Positions 11,467 to 24,583 of a stretch of 64,000 bases of DNA are shown piece after piece. Numbering within the stretch: the first letter of the stretch is position 1; every line of letters begins with the position of its first letter. The position numbers were made by a program, and so were the translations under genes. The notes below the pieces were generated by a model. It worked only from the letters and a program-made list of their open reading frames with translations. It was not told the origin of the DNA and made no database searches. The stretch is from Nematostella vectensis (taxonomy: Eukaryota; Cnidaria; Anthozoa; Actiniaria; Edwardsiidae): NCBI RefSeq assembly GCF_932526225.1, contig NC_064048.1, positions 13,029,665 to 13,093,664 on the forward strand, written 5' to 3'.

Positions 11467-12559
11467 AGTTCTTGTGTGCATAAAATATGTACAGGATCCT
11501 GAACAAAGCATGAGCACATCAAAGATGCTGAGAGTACATAAAAATGTCCCTCTACCTTCTTTTTATGTCATGACACACCAAGAACAGTATAATTAAGTAT
11601 CGATATTTAAAAAAAAAAATTAAGGAAAAAAAACAGGCTATCAGCGGGAATCGAACCCGGGTCGCTGCGTTAGTAGTCAAGTGCCCGCAACGAAAGACTA
11701 ACGTGGCATCGCTGAAGGGAATTGTAATGAAAATTACTTTTAATACTATTGGTATCGTAAACTATCCCAAGCAAAGTCACCATAGGACTGGAGGTTACAT
11801 TCGGGAAAAGCTTCAGGGTTACATTCGGGAATTTGTTTTACGAGTGTAACCTCCAAAAGGTTACAATCGATAATTTGTTTTCCGAATGTAAATTCCAAAA
11901 AGTAACATTAGGAAAAATAAAACAGTATACTCGGAAAAAAAGGTATATCAATCTATCGAGCGCTATGCTCTATGTTAGAATCTACTTAATCAAGTTATCC
12001 AAGGAATCTAGTTAGTTCTTGTGTGCATAAAATATGTACAGGATCCTGAACAAAGCATGAGCACATCAAAGATGCTGAGAGTACATAAAAATGTCCCTAT
12101 ACCTTTTTTTTATGTCATGACACACCAAGAACAGTATAAGTAAATATCGATATTTAAAAAAACAATAAAGAAAAAAAAATAGGCTATCAGCGGGAATCGA
12201 ACCCGGGTCGCTGCCTTAGTAGTCAAGTGCCCGCAACGAAAGACTAACGTGGCATTGCTGAAGGGAATTGTAATGAAAATTACTTTTAATACTATTGGTA
12301 TCGTAAACTATCCCAAGCAAAGTCACCATCGGACTGGAGGTTACATTCGGGAAAAGCTTCAGGGTTACATTCGGGAATTTGTTTTACGAGTGTAACCTCC
12401 AAAAGGTTACAATCGATAATTTTTTTTCCGAATGTAAATTCCAAAAAGTAACATTAGGAAAAATAAAACAGTATACTCGGATAAAAAGGTATATCAATCT
12501 ATCGAGCGCTATGCTCTATGTTAGAATCTACTTAATCAAGTTATCCAAGGAATCTAGTT
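11467..12559 (+). repeat. Dimer higher-order repeat, copy 1 (M22-M23)
   Basis: M22 (11467) has CCCTCTACC, AATTAAGG and CATAGGACTGG. M23 (12014) has CCTTTTTTTTATG and AACAATAAAG. The pair corresponds to M12-M13 and M16-M17 and is immediately repeated with the same order of states in the next 1093 bp. Confidence 0.85.
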
Positions 12560-13652
12560 AGTTCTTGTGTGCATAAAATATGTACAGGATCCTGAACAAA
12601 GCATGAGCACATCAAAGATGCTGAGAGTACATAAAAATGTCCCTCTACCTTCTTTTTATGTCATGACACACCAAGAACAGTATAATTAAGTATCGATATT
12701 TAAAAAAAAAAATTAAGGAAAAAAAACAGGCTATCAGCGGGAATCGAACCCGGGTCGCTGCGTTAGTAGTCAAGTGCCCGCAACGAAAGACTAACGTGGC
12801 ATCGCTGAAGGGAATTGTAATGAAAATTACTTTTAATACTATTGGTATCGTAAACTATCCCAAGCAAAGTCACCATAGGACTGGAGGTTACATTCGGGAA
12901 AAGCTTCAGGGTTACATTCGGGAATTTGTTTTACGAGTGTAACCTCCAAAAGGTTACAATCGATAATTTGTTTTCCGAATGTAAATTCCAAAAAGTAACA
13001 TTAGGAAAAATAAAACAGTATACTCGGAAAAAAAGGTATATCAATCTATCGAGCGCTATGCTCTATGTTAGAATCTACTTAATCAAGTTATCCAAGGAAT
13101 CTAGTTAGTTCTTGTGTGCATAAAATATGTACAGGATCCTGAACAAAGCATGAGCACATCAAAGATGCTGAGAGTACATAAAAATGTCCCTATACCTTTT
13201 TTTTATGTCATGACACACCAAGAACAGTATAAGTAAATATCGATATTTAAAAAAACAATAAAGAAAAAAAAATAGGCTATCAGCGGGAATCGAACCCGGG
13301 TCGCTGCCTTAGTAGTCAAGTGCCCGCAACGAAAGACTAACGTGGCATTGCTGAAGGGAATTGTAATGAAAATTACTTTTAATACTATTGGTATCGTAAA
13401 CTATCCCAAGCAAAGTCACCATCGGACTGGAGGTTACATTCGGGAAAAGCTTCAGGGTTACATTCGGGAATTTGTTTTACGAGTGTAACCTCCAAAAGGT
13501 TACAATCGATAATTTGTTTTCCGAATGTAAATTCCAAAAAGTAACATTAGGAAAAATAAAACAGTATACTCGGATAAAAAGGTATATCAATCTATCGAGC
13601 GCTATGCTCTATGTTAGAATCTACTTAATCAAGTTATCCAAGGAATCTAGTT
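12560..13652 (+). repeat. Dimer higher-order repeat, copy 2 (M24-M25)
   Basis: M24 (12560) and M25 (13107) repeat the marker states of the preceding dimer. The two copies differ mainly near the right end, where M25 has AATTTGTTTTCC and M23 has AATTTTTTTTCC. Confidence 0.85.
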
Positions 13653-16600
13653 AGTTCTTGTGTGCATAAAATATGTACAGGATCCTGAACAAAGCATGAG
13701 CACATCAAAGATGCTGAGAGTACATAAAAATGTCCCTATACCTTCTTTTTATGTCATGACACACAAAGAACAGTATAATTAAGTATCGATATTTAAAAAA
13801 AAAATTAAGGAAAAAAAATAGGCTATCAGCGGGAATCGAACCCGGGTAGCTGCGTTAGTAGTCAAGTGCCCGCAACGAAAGACTAACGTGGCATTGCTGA
13901 AGGGAGTTGTAATGAAAATTACTTTAAATACTATTGGTATCGTAAACTATCCCAAGCAAAGTCACCATCGGACTGGAGGTTACATTCGGGAAAAGCTTCA
14001 GGGTTACATTCGGGAATTTGTTTTACGAGTGTAACCTCCAAAAGGTTACAATCGATAATTTTTTTTCCGAATGTAAATTCCAAAAAGTAACATTAGGAAA
14101 AATAAAACAGTATACTCGGATAAAAAGGTATATCAATCTATCGAGCGCTATGCTCTATGTTAGAATCTACTTAATCAAGTTATCCAAGGAATCTAGTTAG
14201 TTCTTGTGTGCATAAAATATGTACAGGATCCTGAACAAAGCATGAGCACATCAAAGATGCTGAGAGTACATAAAAATGTCCCTATACCTTCTTTTTATGT
14301 CATGACTCACCAAGAACAGTATAATTAAGTATCGATATTTAAAAAAAAAATAAAGAAAAAAAAATAGGCTATCAGCGGGAATCGAACCTGGGTCGCTGCG
14401 TTAGTAGTCAAGTGCCTGCAACGAAAGACTAATGTGGCAATCCTGAAGGAAATTGTAATGAAAATTACTTTTAATACTATTGGTATCGTAAACTATCCCA
14501 AGCAAAGTCACAATCGGACTGGAGGTTACATTCGGGAAAAGTTTCAGGGTTACATTCGGGAATTTGTTTTACGAGTGTAACCTCTAAAAGGTTACAATCG
14601 ATAATTTGTTTTCTGAATGTAAATTCCAAAAAGTAACATTAGGAAAAATAAAACAGTATACTCGGAAAAAAAGGTATATCAATCTATCGAGCGCTATGCT
14701 CTATGTTAGAATCTACTTAATCAAGTTATCCAAGGAATCTAGTTAGTTCTTGTGTGCATAAAATATGTACAGGATCCTGAACAAAGCATGAGCACATCAA
14801 AGATGCTGAGAGTACATAAAAATGTCCCTATACCTTCTTTTTATGTCATGACACAACAAGAACAGTATAATTAAGTATCGATATTTAAAAAAAAAATTAA
14901 GGAAAAAAAATAGGCTATCAGCGGGAATCGAACCCGGGTCGCTGCGTTAGTAGTCAAGTGCCCGCAACGAAAGACTAACGTGGCATTGCTGAAGGGAGTT
15001 GTAATGAAAATTACTTTAAATACTATTGGTATCGTAAACTATCCCAAGCAAAGTCACCATCGGACTGGAGGTTACATTCGGGAAAAGCTTCAGGGTTACA
15101 TTCGGGAATTTGTTTTACGAGTGTAACCTCCAAAAGGTTACAATCGATAATTTTTTTTCGAATATAAATTCGAAAAAGTAAAATTAGGAAAAATAAAACA
15201 GTATACTCGGAAAAAAGGTATATCAATCTATCGAGCGCTATGCTCTATGTTAGAATCTACTTAATCAAGTTATTCCAGGAATCTAGTTAGTTCTTGTGTG
15301 CATAAAATATGTACAGGATCCTGAACAAAGCATGAGCACATCAAAGATGCTGAGAGTACATAAAAATGTCCCTATACCTTCTTTTTATGTCATGACACAC
15401 CAAGAACAGTATAATTAAGTATCGATATTTAAAAAAAAAATAAAGAAAAAAAAAATATGCTGTCAGCGGGAATCGAACCCGGGTCGCTGCGTTAGTATTA
15501 AAGTGCCCGCAACGAAAGACTAACGTGGCATTGCTGAAGGGAATTGTAATGAAAATTACTTTTAATACTATTGGTATCGTAAACTATCCCAAGCAAAGTC
15601 ACAATCGGACTGGAGGTTACATTCGGGAAAAGCTTCATTGTTACATTCGGGAATTTGTTTTACGAGTTTAACCTCCAAAAGATTACAATCGATAATTTTT
15701 TTTCCGAATGTAAATTCCAAAAAGTAACATTATGAAAAATAAAACAGTATGCTCGGAAAAAAAGGTATATCAATCTATCGAGCGCTATGCTCTATGTTAG
15801 AATCTACTTAATCAAGTTATCCAAGGAATCTAGTTAGTTCTTGTGTGCATAAAATATGTACAGGATCCTGAACAAAGCATGAGCACATCAAAGATGCTGA
15901 GAGTACATAAAAATGTCCCTATACCTTCTTTTTATGTCATGACACACCAAGAACAGTATAATTAAGTATCGATATTTAAAAAAAAATAAAGAAAAAAAAA
16001 TAGGCTATCAGCGGGAATCGAACCCGGGTCGCTTCGTTAGTAGTCAAGTGCCCGCAACGAAAGACTAACGTGGCATTGCTGAAGGGAATTGTAATGAAAA
16101 TTACTTTTAATACTATTGGTATCGTAAACTATCCCAAGCAAAGTCACCATCGGACTGGAGGTTACATTCGGGAAAAGCTTCAGGGTTACATTCGGGAATT
16201 TGTTTTACGAGTGTAACCTCCAAAAGGTTACAATCGATAATTTGTTTTCCGAATGTAAATTCCAAAAAGTAAAATTAGGAAAAATAAAACAGTATACTCG
16301 GAAAAAAAGGTATATCAATCTATCGAGCGCTATGCTCTATGTTAGAATCTACTTAATCAAGTTATTCAAGTAATATAGTTAGTTCTTGTGTGCATAAAAT
16401 ATGTACAGGATCCTGAACAAAGCATGAGCACATCAAAGATGCTGAGAGTACATAAAAATGTCCCTATACCTTCTTTTTATGTCATGACACACCAAGAACA
16501 GTATAATTAAGTATCGATATTTAAAAAAAAAATAAAGAAAAAAAAAATGTGCTGTCAGCGGGAATCGAACCCGGGTAGCTGCGTTAGTATTCAAGTGCCC

Positions 16601-17472
16601 GCAACGAAAGACTAACGTGGCATTGCTGAAGGGAATTGTAATGAAAATTACTTTTAATACTATTGGTATCGTAAACTATCCCAAGCAAAGTCACCATCGG
16701 ACTGGAGGTTACATTCGGGAAAAGCTTCAGGGTTACATTCGGGAATTTGTTTTACGAGTGTAACCTCCAAAAGGTTACAATCGATAATTTTTTTTCCGAA
16801 TGTAAATTCCAAAAAGTAACATTATGAAAAATAAAACAGTATACTCGGAAAAAAAGGTATATCAATCTATCGAGCGCTATGCTCTATGTTAGAATCTACT
16901 TAATCAAGTTATCCAAGGAATCTAGTTAGTTCTTGTGTGCATAAAATATGTACAGGATCCTGAACAAAGCATGAGCACATCAAAGATGCTGAGAGTACAT
17001 AAAAATGTCCCTATACCTTCTTTTTATGTCATGACACACCAAGAACAGTATAATTAAGTATCGATATTTAAAAAAAAATAAAGAAAAAAAAATAGGCTAT
17101 CAGCGGGAATCGAACCCGGGTAGCTGCGTTAGTAGTCAAGTGCCCGCAACGAAAGACTAACGTGGCATTGCTGAAGGGAATTGTAATGAAAATTACTTTT
17201 AATACTATTGGTATCGTAAACTATCCCAAGCAAAGTCACCATCGGACTGGAGGTTACATTCGGGAAAAGCTTCAGGGTTACATTCGGGAATTTGTTTTAC
17301 GAGTGTAACCTCCAAAAGGTTACAATCGATAATTTGTTTTCCGAATGTAAATTCCAAAAAGTAACATTAGGAAAAATAAAACAGTATACTCGGAAAAAAA
17401 GGTATATCAATCTATCGAGCGTTATGCTCTATGTTAGAATCTACTTAATCAAGTTATCTAAGGAATCTAGTT
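13653..17472 (+). repeat. Simple monomers M26-M32
   Basis: Monomers start at 13653, 14199, 14745, 15289, 15836, 16381 and 16928. M28 has ACAACAAG, GGGAGTTG and the right-half CGAATATAAATTCG. That type returns in M35-M36, M46, M63, M65, M70 and M72. M29 and M31 share AATATGCTGTC or AATGTGCTGTC. No insertion or gene is seen. Confidence 0.88.
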
Positions 17473-17665
17473 AGTTCTTGTGTGCATAAAATATGTACAG
17501 GATCCTGATCAAAGCATGAGCACATCAAAGATGCTGAGAGTACATAAAAATGTCCCTATACCTTCTTTTTATGTCATGACACACCAAGAACAGTATAATT
17601 AAGTATCGATATTTAAAAAAAAAAAAAAAAAAAAAAAATAGGCTATCAGCGGGAATCGAACCGGG

Positions 17666-17675
17666 TGGCCTAGTG
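17666..17675 (+). promoter_or_regulatory. SINE A box
   Basis: TGGCCTAGTG matches the pol III A-box consensus TRGCNNAGTNG at its key positions. It lies about 35 bases before the SINE B box, a normal tRNA-gene spacing. The equivalent motif is present in all seven copies. Confidence 0.8.
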
Positions 17676-17709
17676 TGTTAGCGCGTCGGCCTCTCACCGC
17701 TGTGGCCCA

Positions 17710-17720
17710 GGTTCGAATCC
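17710..17720 (+). promoter_or_regulatory. SINE B box
   Basis: GGTTCGAATCC is a perfect match to the B-box consensus. Together with the A box it forms a type 2 internal pol III promoter. It differs by one base from the B box of the satellite itself (GGTTCGATTCC) and lies on the opposite strand. Confidence 0.82.
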
Positions 17721-18385
17721 TGGCTCAAACTGGGGATTTTTTCCGGGTTCCTGCCTTGAATCGAATTTGTCACAAGTGAGTTGAAGTTATTCTCCCATGT
17801 TTCCAGTCTTCTCGGATAAGGACACTAAACCGGAGGTCCCGTCTCTTCAAGCTGCACTACATTAACCTGAACCGAAGGGACGTAAAAGAACCACTGGGGA
17901 CGCAATAAACCCTCTGGCAGTGACCACCCCCAGTGACAGTGCTTACTTACCGAGGAATCGGTCTCCTAGTATTAGCGAAAGCTACCTATAGGAGTAATAA
18001 ATCAAAAGGTCAAAAAAAAAAAAGGAACCCGGCTCGCTGCGTTAGTAGTCAAGTGTCCGCAACGAAAGACTAACGTGGCATTGCTGAAGGGAATTGTAAT
18101 GAAAATTACTTTTAATACTATTGGTATCGTAAACTATCCCAAGCAAAGTCACCATCGGACAGGAGGTTACATTCGGGAAAAGCTTCAGGGTTACATTCGG
18201 GAATTTGTTTTACGAGTGTAACCTCCAAAAGGTTACAATCGATAATTTGTTTTCCGAATGTAAATTCCAAAAAGTAACATTAGGAAAAATAAAACAGTAT
18301 ACTCGGAAAAAAAGGTATATCAATCTATCGAGCGCTATGCTCTATGTTAGAATCTACTTAATCAAGTTATCCAAGGAATCTAGTT

Positions 18386-20025
18386 AGTTCTTGTGTGCAT
18401 AAAATATGTACAGGATCCTGAACAAAGCATGAGCACATCAAAGATGCTGAGAGTACATAAAAATGTCCCTATACCTTCTTTTTATGTCATGACACACCAA
18501 GAACAGTATAATTAAGTATCGATATTTAAAAAAAAAAAATAAAGAAAAAAAAATAGGCTGTCAGCGGGAATCGAACCCGGGTAGCTGCGTTAGTAGTCAA
18601 GTGCCCGCAACGAAAGACTAACGTGGCATTGCTGAAGGGAATTGTAATGAAAATTACTTTTAATACTATTGGTATCGTAAACCATCCCAAGCAAAGTCAC
18701 CATCGGACTGGAGGTTACATTCGGGAAAAGCTTCAGGGTTACATTCGGGAATTTGTTTTACGAGTGTTACCTCCAAAAGGTTACAATCGATAATTTGTTT
18801 TCCGAATGTAAATTCCAAAAAGTAACATTAGGAAAAATAAAACAGTATACTCGGAAAAAAAGGTATATCAATCTATCGAGCGCTATGCTCTATGTTAGAA
18901 TCTACTTAATCAAGTTATCCAAGGAATCTAGTTAGTTCTTGTGTGCATAAAATATGTACAGGATCCTGAACAAAGCATGAGCACATCAAAGATGCTGAGA
19001 GTACATAAAAATGTCCCTACACCTTCTTTTTATGTCATGACACAACAAGAACAGTATAATTAAGTATCGATATTTAAAAAAAAAATTAAGGAAAAAAAAT
19101 AGGCTATCAGCGGGAATCGAACCCGGGTCGCTGCGTTAGTAGTCAAGTGCCCGCAACGAAAGACTAACGTGGCATTGCTGAAGGGAGTTGTAATGAAAAT
19201 TACTTTTAATACTATTGGTATCGTAAACTATCCCAAGCAAAGTCACCATCGGACTGGAGGTTACATTCGGGAAAAGCTTCAGGGTTACATTCGGGAATTT
19301 GTTTTACGAGTGTAACCTCCAAAAGGTTACAATCGATAATTTTTTTTCGAATGTAAATTCGAAAAAGTAAAATTAGGAAAAATAAAACAGTATACTCGGA
19401 AAAAAAGTATATCAATCTATCGAGCGCTATGCTCTATGTTAGAATCTACTTAATCAAGTTATCCAAGGAATCTAGTTAGTTCTTGTGTGCATAAAATATG
19501 TACAGGATCCTGAACAAAGCATGAGCACATCAAAGATGCTGAGAGTACATAAAAATGTCCCTATACCTTCTTTTTATGTCATGACACACCAAGAACAGTA
19601 TAATTAAGTATCGATATTTCAAAAAAAAAAATGAAAAAAAAAAAAAATAGGCTATCAGCGGGAATCGAACCTGGGTCGCTGCGTTAGTAGTCAAGTGCCT
19701 GCAACGAAAGACTAACGTGGCATTGCTGAAGGGAATTGTAATGAAAATTACTTTTAATACTATTGGTATCGTAAACTATCCCAAGCAAAGTCACCATCGG
19801 ACAGGAGGTTACATTCGGGAAAAGCTGCAGGGTTACATTCGGGAATTTGTTTTACGAGTGTAACCTCCAAAAGGTTACAATCGATAATTTTTTTTCGAAT
19901 ATAAATTCGAAAAAGTAAAATTAGGAAAAATAAAACAGTATACTCGGAAAAAAGGTATATCAATCTATCGAGCGCTATGCTCTATGTTAGAATCTACTTA
20001 ATCAAGTTATTCCAGGAATCTAGTT
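18386..20025 (+). repeat. Monomers M34-M36
   Basis: Monomers start at 18386, 18934 and 19478. M34 has the GTGTTACCTCC change that disrupts the hairpin, shared with M69 and M71. M36 has GGACAGGAGG, the PstI form CTGCAG, and the right-half CGAATATAAATTCG followed by TTATTCCAGG. These states recur in M46, M63 and M65. Confidence 0.85.
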
Positions 20026-22031
20026 AGTTCTTGTGTGCATAAAATATGTACAGGATCCTGAACAAAGCATGAGCACATCAAAGATGCTGAGAGTACATAA
20101 AAATGTCCCTATACCTTCTTTTTATGTCATGACACACCAAGAACAGTATAATTAAGTATCGATATTTAAAAAAAAAATAAAGAAAAAAAAAATATGCTGT
20201 CAGCGGGAATCGAACCCGGGTCGCTGCGTTAGTATTCAAGTGCCCGCAACGAAAGACTAACGTGGCATTGCTGAAGGGAATTGTAATGAAAATTACTTTT
20301 TATACTATTGGTATCGTAAACTATCCCAAGCAAAGTCACAATCGGACTGGAGGTTACATTCGGGAAAAGCTTCATTGTTACATTCGGGAATTTGTTTTAC
20401 GAGTGTAACCTCCAAAAGATTACAATCGATAATTTTTTTTCCGAATGTAAATTCCAAAAAGTAACATTATGAAAAATAAAACAGTATACTCGGAAAAAAA
20501 GGTATATCAATCTATCGAGCGCTATGCTCTATGTTAGAATCTACTTAATCAAGTTATCCAAGGAATCTAGTTAGTTCTTGTGTGCATAAAATATGTACAG
20601 GATCCTGAACAAAGCATGAGCACATCAAAGATGCTGAGAGTACATAAAAATGTCCCTATACCTTCTTTTTATGTCATGACACACCAAGAACAGTATAATT
20701 AAGTATCGATATTTAAAAAAATATAAAGAAAAAAAAATAGGCTATCAGCGGGAATCGAACCCGGGTCGCTTCGTTAGTAGTCAAGTGCCCGCAACGAAAG
20801 ACTAACGTGGCATTGCTGAAGGGAATTGTAATGAAAATTACTTTTAATACTATTGGTATCGTAAACTATCCCAAGCAAAGTCACCATCGGACTGGAGGTT
20901 ACATTCGGGAAAAGCTTCAGGGTTACATTCGGGAATTTGTTTTACGAGTGTAACCTCCAAAAGGTTACAATCGATAATTTGTTTTCCGAATGTAAATTCC
21001 AAAAAGTAAAATTAGGAAAAATAAAACAGTATACTCGGAAAAAAAGGTATATCAATCTATCGAGCGCTATGCTACATGTTAGAATCTACTTAATCAAGTT
21101 ATTCCAGGAATCTAGTTAGTTCTTGTGTGCATAAAATATGTACAGGATCCTGAACAAAGCATGAGCACATCAAAGATGCTGAGAGTACATAAAAATGTCC
21201 CTATACCTTCTTTTTATGTCATGACACACCAAGAACAGTATAATTAAGTATCGATATTTAAAAAAAAAATAAAGAAAAAAAAAAATATGCTATCAGCGGG
21301 AATCGAACCGGGTGGCCTAGTGTGTTAGCGCGTCGGCCTCTCACCGCTGTGGCCCAGGTTCGAATCCTGGCTCAAACTGGGGATTTTTTCCGGGTTCCTG
21401 CCTTGAATCGAATTTGTCACAAGTGAGTTGAAGTTATTCTCCCGTGTTTCCAGTCTTCTCGGATAAGGACACTAAACCGGAGGTCCCGTCTCTTCAAGCT
21501 GCACTACATTAACCTGAACCGAAGGGACGTAAAAGAACCACTGGGGACGCAATAAACCCTCTGGCAGTGACCACCCCCAGTGACAGTGCTTACTTACCGA
21601 GGAATCGGTCTCCTAGTATTAGCGAAAGCTACCTATAGGAGTAATAAATCAAAAGGTCAAAAAAAAAAAGGAACCCGGCTCGCTGCGTTAGTAGTCAAGT
21701 GTCCGCAACGAAAGACTAACGTGGCATTGCTGAAGGGAATTGTAATGAAAATTACTTTTAATACTATTGGTATCGTAAACTATCCCAAGCAAAGTCACCA
21801 TCGGACAGGAGGTTACATTCGGGAAAAGCTGCAGGGTTACATTCGGGAATTTGTTTTACGAGTGTAACCTCCAAAAGGTTACAATCGATAATTTGTTTTC
21901 CGAATGTAAATTCCAAAAAGTAACATTAGGAAAAATAAAACAGTATACTCGGAAAAAAAGGTATATCAATCTATCGATCGCTATGCTCTATGTTAGAATC
22001 TACTTAATCAAGTTATCCAAGGAATCTAGTT
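20026..22031 (+). repeat. 2006-bp SINE-bearing module, copy 1 (M37-M39)
   Basis: Monomers start at 20026 (AATATGCTGTC, TTCATTGTTAC), 20573 (AAAAAAATATAAAG) and 21118 (with SINE). The same three types in the same order and with the same total length recur at 36951-38956. The first two also occur without the SINE monomer at 26592-27683. Confidence 0.9.
21310..21669 (+). mobile_element. tRNA-derived SINE, plus orientation, copy 2
   Basis: This 360-bp copy lies at the same satellite position as copy 1, with GAACC at 21305-21309 and 21671-21675. The host monomer has AATATGCTATC to the left, and GTGTCCGC, GGACAGG, CTGCAG and GATCGC to the right. These linked states are shared by copies 3-5 and mark them as duplicates of one insertion. 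Confidence 0.88.
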
Positions 22032-23123
22032 AGTTCTTGTGTGCATAAAATATGTACAGGATCCTGAACAAAGCATGAGCACATCAAAGATGCTGAGAGT
22101 ACATAAAAATGTCCCTATACCTTCTTTTTATGTCATGACACACCAAGAACAGTATAATTAAGTATCGATATTTAAAAAAAAAATAAAGAAAAAAACATAG
22201 GCTATCAGCGGGAATCGAACCCGGGTCGCTTCGTTAGTAGTCAAGTGCCCGCAACAAAAGACTAACGTGGCATTGCTGAAGGGAATTGTAATGAAAATTA
22301 CTTTTAATACTATTGGTATCGTAAACTATCCCAAGCAAAGTCACCATCGGACTGGAGGTTACATTCGGGAAAAGCTTCAGGGTTACATTCGGGAATTTGT
22401 TTTACGAGTGTAACCTCCAAAAGGTTACAATCGATAATTTGTTTTCCGAATGTAAATTCCAAAAAGTAAAATTAGGAAAAATAAAACAGTATACTCGGAA
22501 AAAAAGGTATATCAATCTATCGAGCGCTATGCTACATGTTAGAATCTACTTAATCAAGTTATCCAAGGAATCTAGTTAGTTCTTGTGTGCATAAAATATG
22601 TACAGGATCCTGAACAAAGCATGAGCACATCAAAGATGCTGAGAGTACATAAAAATGTCCCTATACCTTCTTTTTATGTCATGACACACCAAGAACAGTA
22701 TAATTAAGTATCGATATTTAAAAAAAAAATAAAGAAAAAAACATAGGCTATCAGCGGGAATCGAACCCGGGTCGCTTCGTTAGTAGTCAAGTGCCCGCAA
22801 CAAAAGACTAACGTGGCATTGCTGAAGGGAATTGTAATGAAAATTACTTTTAATACTATTGGTATCGTAAACTATCCCAAGCAAAGTCACCATCGGACTG
22901 GAGGTTACATTCGGGAAAAGCTTCAGGGTTACATTCGGGAATTTGTTTTACGAGTGTAACCTCCAAAAGGTTACAATCGATAATTTGTTTTCCGAATGTA
23001 AATTCCAAAAAGTAAAATTAGGAAAAATAAAACAGTATACTCGGAAAAAAAGGTATATCAATCTATCGAGCGCTATGCTACATGTTAGAATCTACTTAAT
23101 CAAGTTATTCCAGGAATCTAGTT
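22032..23123 (+). repeat. Two near-identical monomers M40-M41
   Basis: Monomers start at 22032 and 22578. Both have AAAACATAGGC, GTCGCTTCG, CAACAAAAG and CTACATG, so one is a direct duplicate of the other. In the following 1460-bp units only one such monomer separates the SINEs. Confidence 0.85.
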
Positions 23124-24583
23124 AGTTCTTGTGTGCATAAAATATGTACAGGATCCTGAACAAAGCATGAGCACATCAAAGATGCTGAGAGTACATAAAA
23201 ATGTCCCTATACCTTCTTTTTATGTCATGACACACCAAGAACAGTATAATTAAGTATCGATATTTAAAAAAAAAATAAAGAAAAAAAAAAATATGCTATC
23301 AGCGGGAATCGAACCGGGTGGCCTAGTGTGTTAGCGCGTCGGCCTCTCACCGCTGTGGCCCAGGTTCGAATCCTGGCTCAAACTGGGGATTTTTTCCGGG
23401 TTCCTGCCTTGAATCGAATTTGTCACAAGTGAGTTGAAGTTATTCTCCCGTGTTTCCAGTCTTCTCGGATAAGGACACTAAACCGGAGGTCCCGTCTCTT
23501 CAAGCTGCACTACATTAACCTGAACCGAAGGGACGTAAAAGAACCACTGGGGACGCAATAAACCCTCTGGCAGTGACCACCCCCAGTGACAGTGCTTACT
23601 TACCGAGGAATCGGTCTCCTAGTATTAGCGAAAGCTACCTATAGGAGTAATAAATCAAAAGGTCAAAAAAAAAAAGGAACCCGGCTCGCTGCGTTAGTAG
23701 TCAAGTGTCCGCAACGAAAGACTAACGTGGCATTGCTGAAGGGAATTGTAATGAAAATTACTTTTAATACTATTGGTATCGTAAACTATCCCAAGCAAAG
23801 TCACCATCGGACAGGAGGTTACATTCGGGAAAAGCTGCAGGGTTACATTCGGGAATTTGTTTTACGAGTGTAACCTCCAAAAGGTTACAATCGATAATTT
23901 GTTTTCCGAATGTAAATTCCAAAAAGTAACATTAGGAAAAATAAAACAGTATACTCGGAAAAAAAGGTATATCAATCTATCGATCGCTATGCTCTATGTT
24001 AGAATCTACTTAATCAAGTTATCCAAGGAATCTAGTTAGTTCTTGTGTGCATAAAATATGTACAGGATCCTGAACAAAGCATGAGCACATCAAAGATGCT
24101 GAGAGTACATAAAAATGTCCCTATACCTTCTTTTTATGTCATGACACACCAAGAACAGTATAATTAAGTATCGATATTTAAAAAAAAAATAAAGAAAAAA
24201 ACATAGGCTATCAGCGGGAATCGAACCCGGGTCGCTTCGTTAGTAGTCAAGTGCCCGCAACGAAAGACTAACGTGGCATTGCTGAAGGGAATTGTAATGA
24301 AAATTACTTTTAATACTATTGGTATCGTAAACTATCCCAAGCAAAGTCACCATCGGACTGGAGGTTACATTCGGGAAAAGCTTCAGGGTTACATTCGGGA
24401 ATTTGTTTTACGAGTGTAACCTCCAAAAGGTTACAATCGATAATTTGTTTTCCGAATGTAAATTCCAAAAAGTAAAATTAGGAAAAATAAAACAGTATAC
24501 TCGGAAAAAAAGGTATATCAATCTATCGAGCGCTATGCTACATGTTAGAATCTACTTAATCAAGTTATTCCAGGAATCTAGTT
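23124..24583 (+). repeat. 1460-bp SINE plus monomer unit, copy 1 (M42-M43)
   Basis: A SINE-bearing monomer (23124) and a plain monomer (24038) form a unit that repeats immediately at 24584 with the same length. The segment from 21118 to 23123 is the same unit with one additional monomer. Confidence 0.9.
23316..23675 (+). mobile_element. tRNA-derived SINE, plus orientation, copy 3
   Basis: A 360-bp copy with GAACC at 23311-23315 and 23677-23681. I see no difference from copies 2 and 4 in the body or in either junction, so it arose by duplication of the satellite unit and not by a new insertion. Confidence 0.88.

Larger units (their letters stand above)
17663..18023 (+). mobile_element. tRNA-derived SINE, plus orientation, copy 1
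   Basis: A 361-bp insertion interrupts monomer M33 (17473-18385). It has a tRNA-related head with an A box (17666-17675) and B box (17710-17720), a body, and an A-tail of 12. GAACC lies on both sides (17658-17662 and 18025-18029) and is the probable target-site duplication. Compared with the minus-oriented copies, the first roughly 18 bases of the head are missing. This copy differs from copies 2-5 by CCCATG instead of CCCGTG near 17793 and by AGGCT instead of ATGCT in the left flank. SINEs are non-autonomous and depend on a LINE for movement. No LINE is present here. Confidence 0.88.

Noticed and set aside
17663-18023. LTR or DNA transposon in place of a SINE
   Set aside because: No terminal repeats, inverted ends or coding capacity. 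The internal A and B boxes, A-tail and ~360-bp length fit a tRNA-derived SINE.
21580-21867. 95-residue open frame, repeated at 23586, 25046 and 38505
   Set aside because: Begins with GTG in the SINE body and runs through the A-tail into satellite. It recurs only because the SINE module was duplicated.
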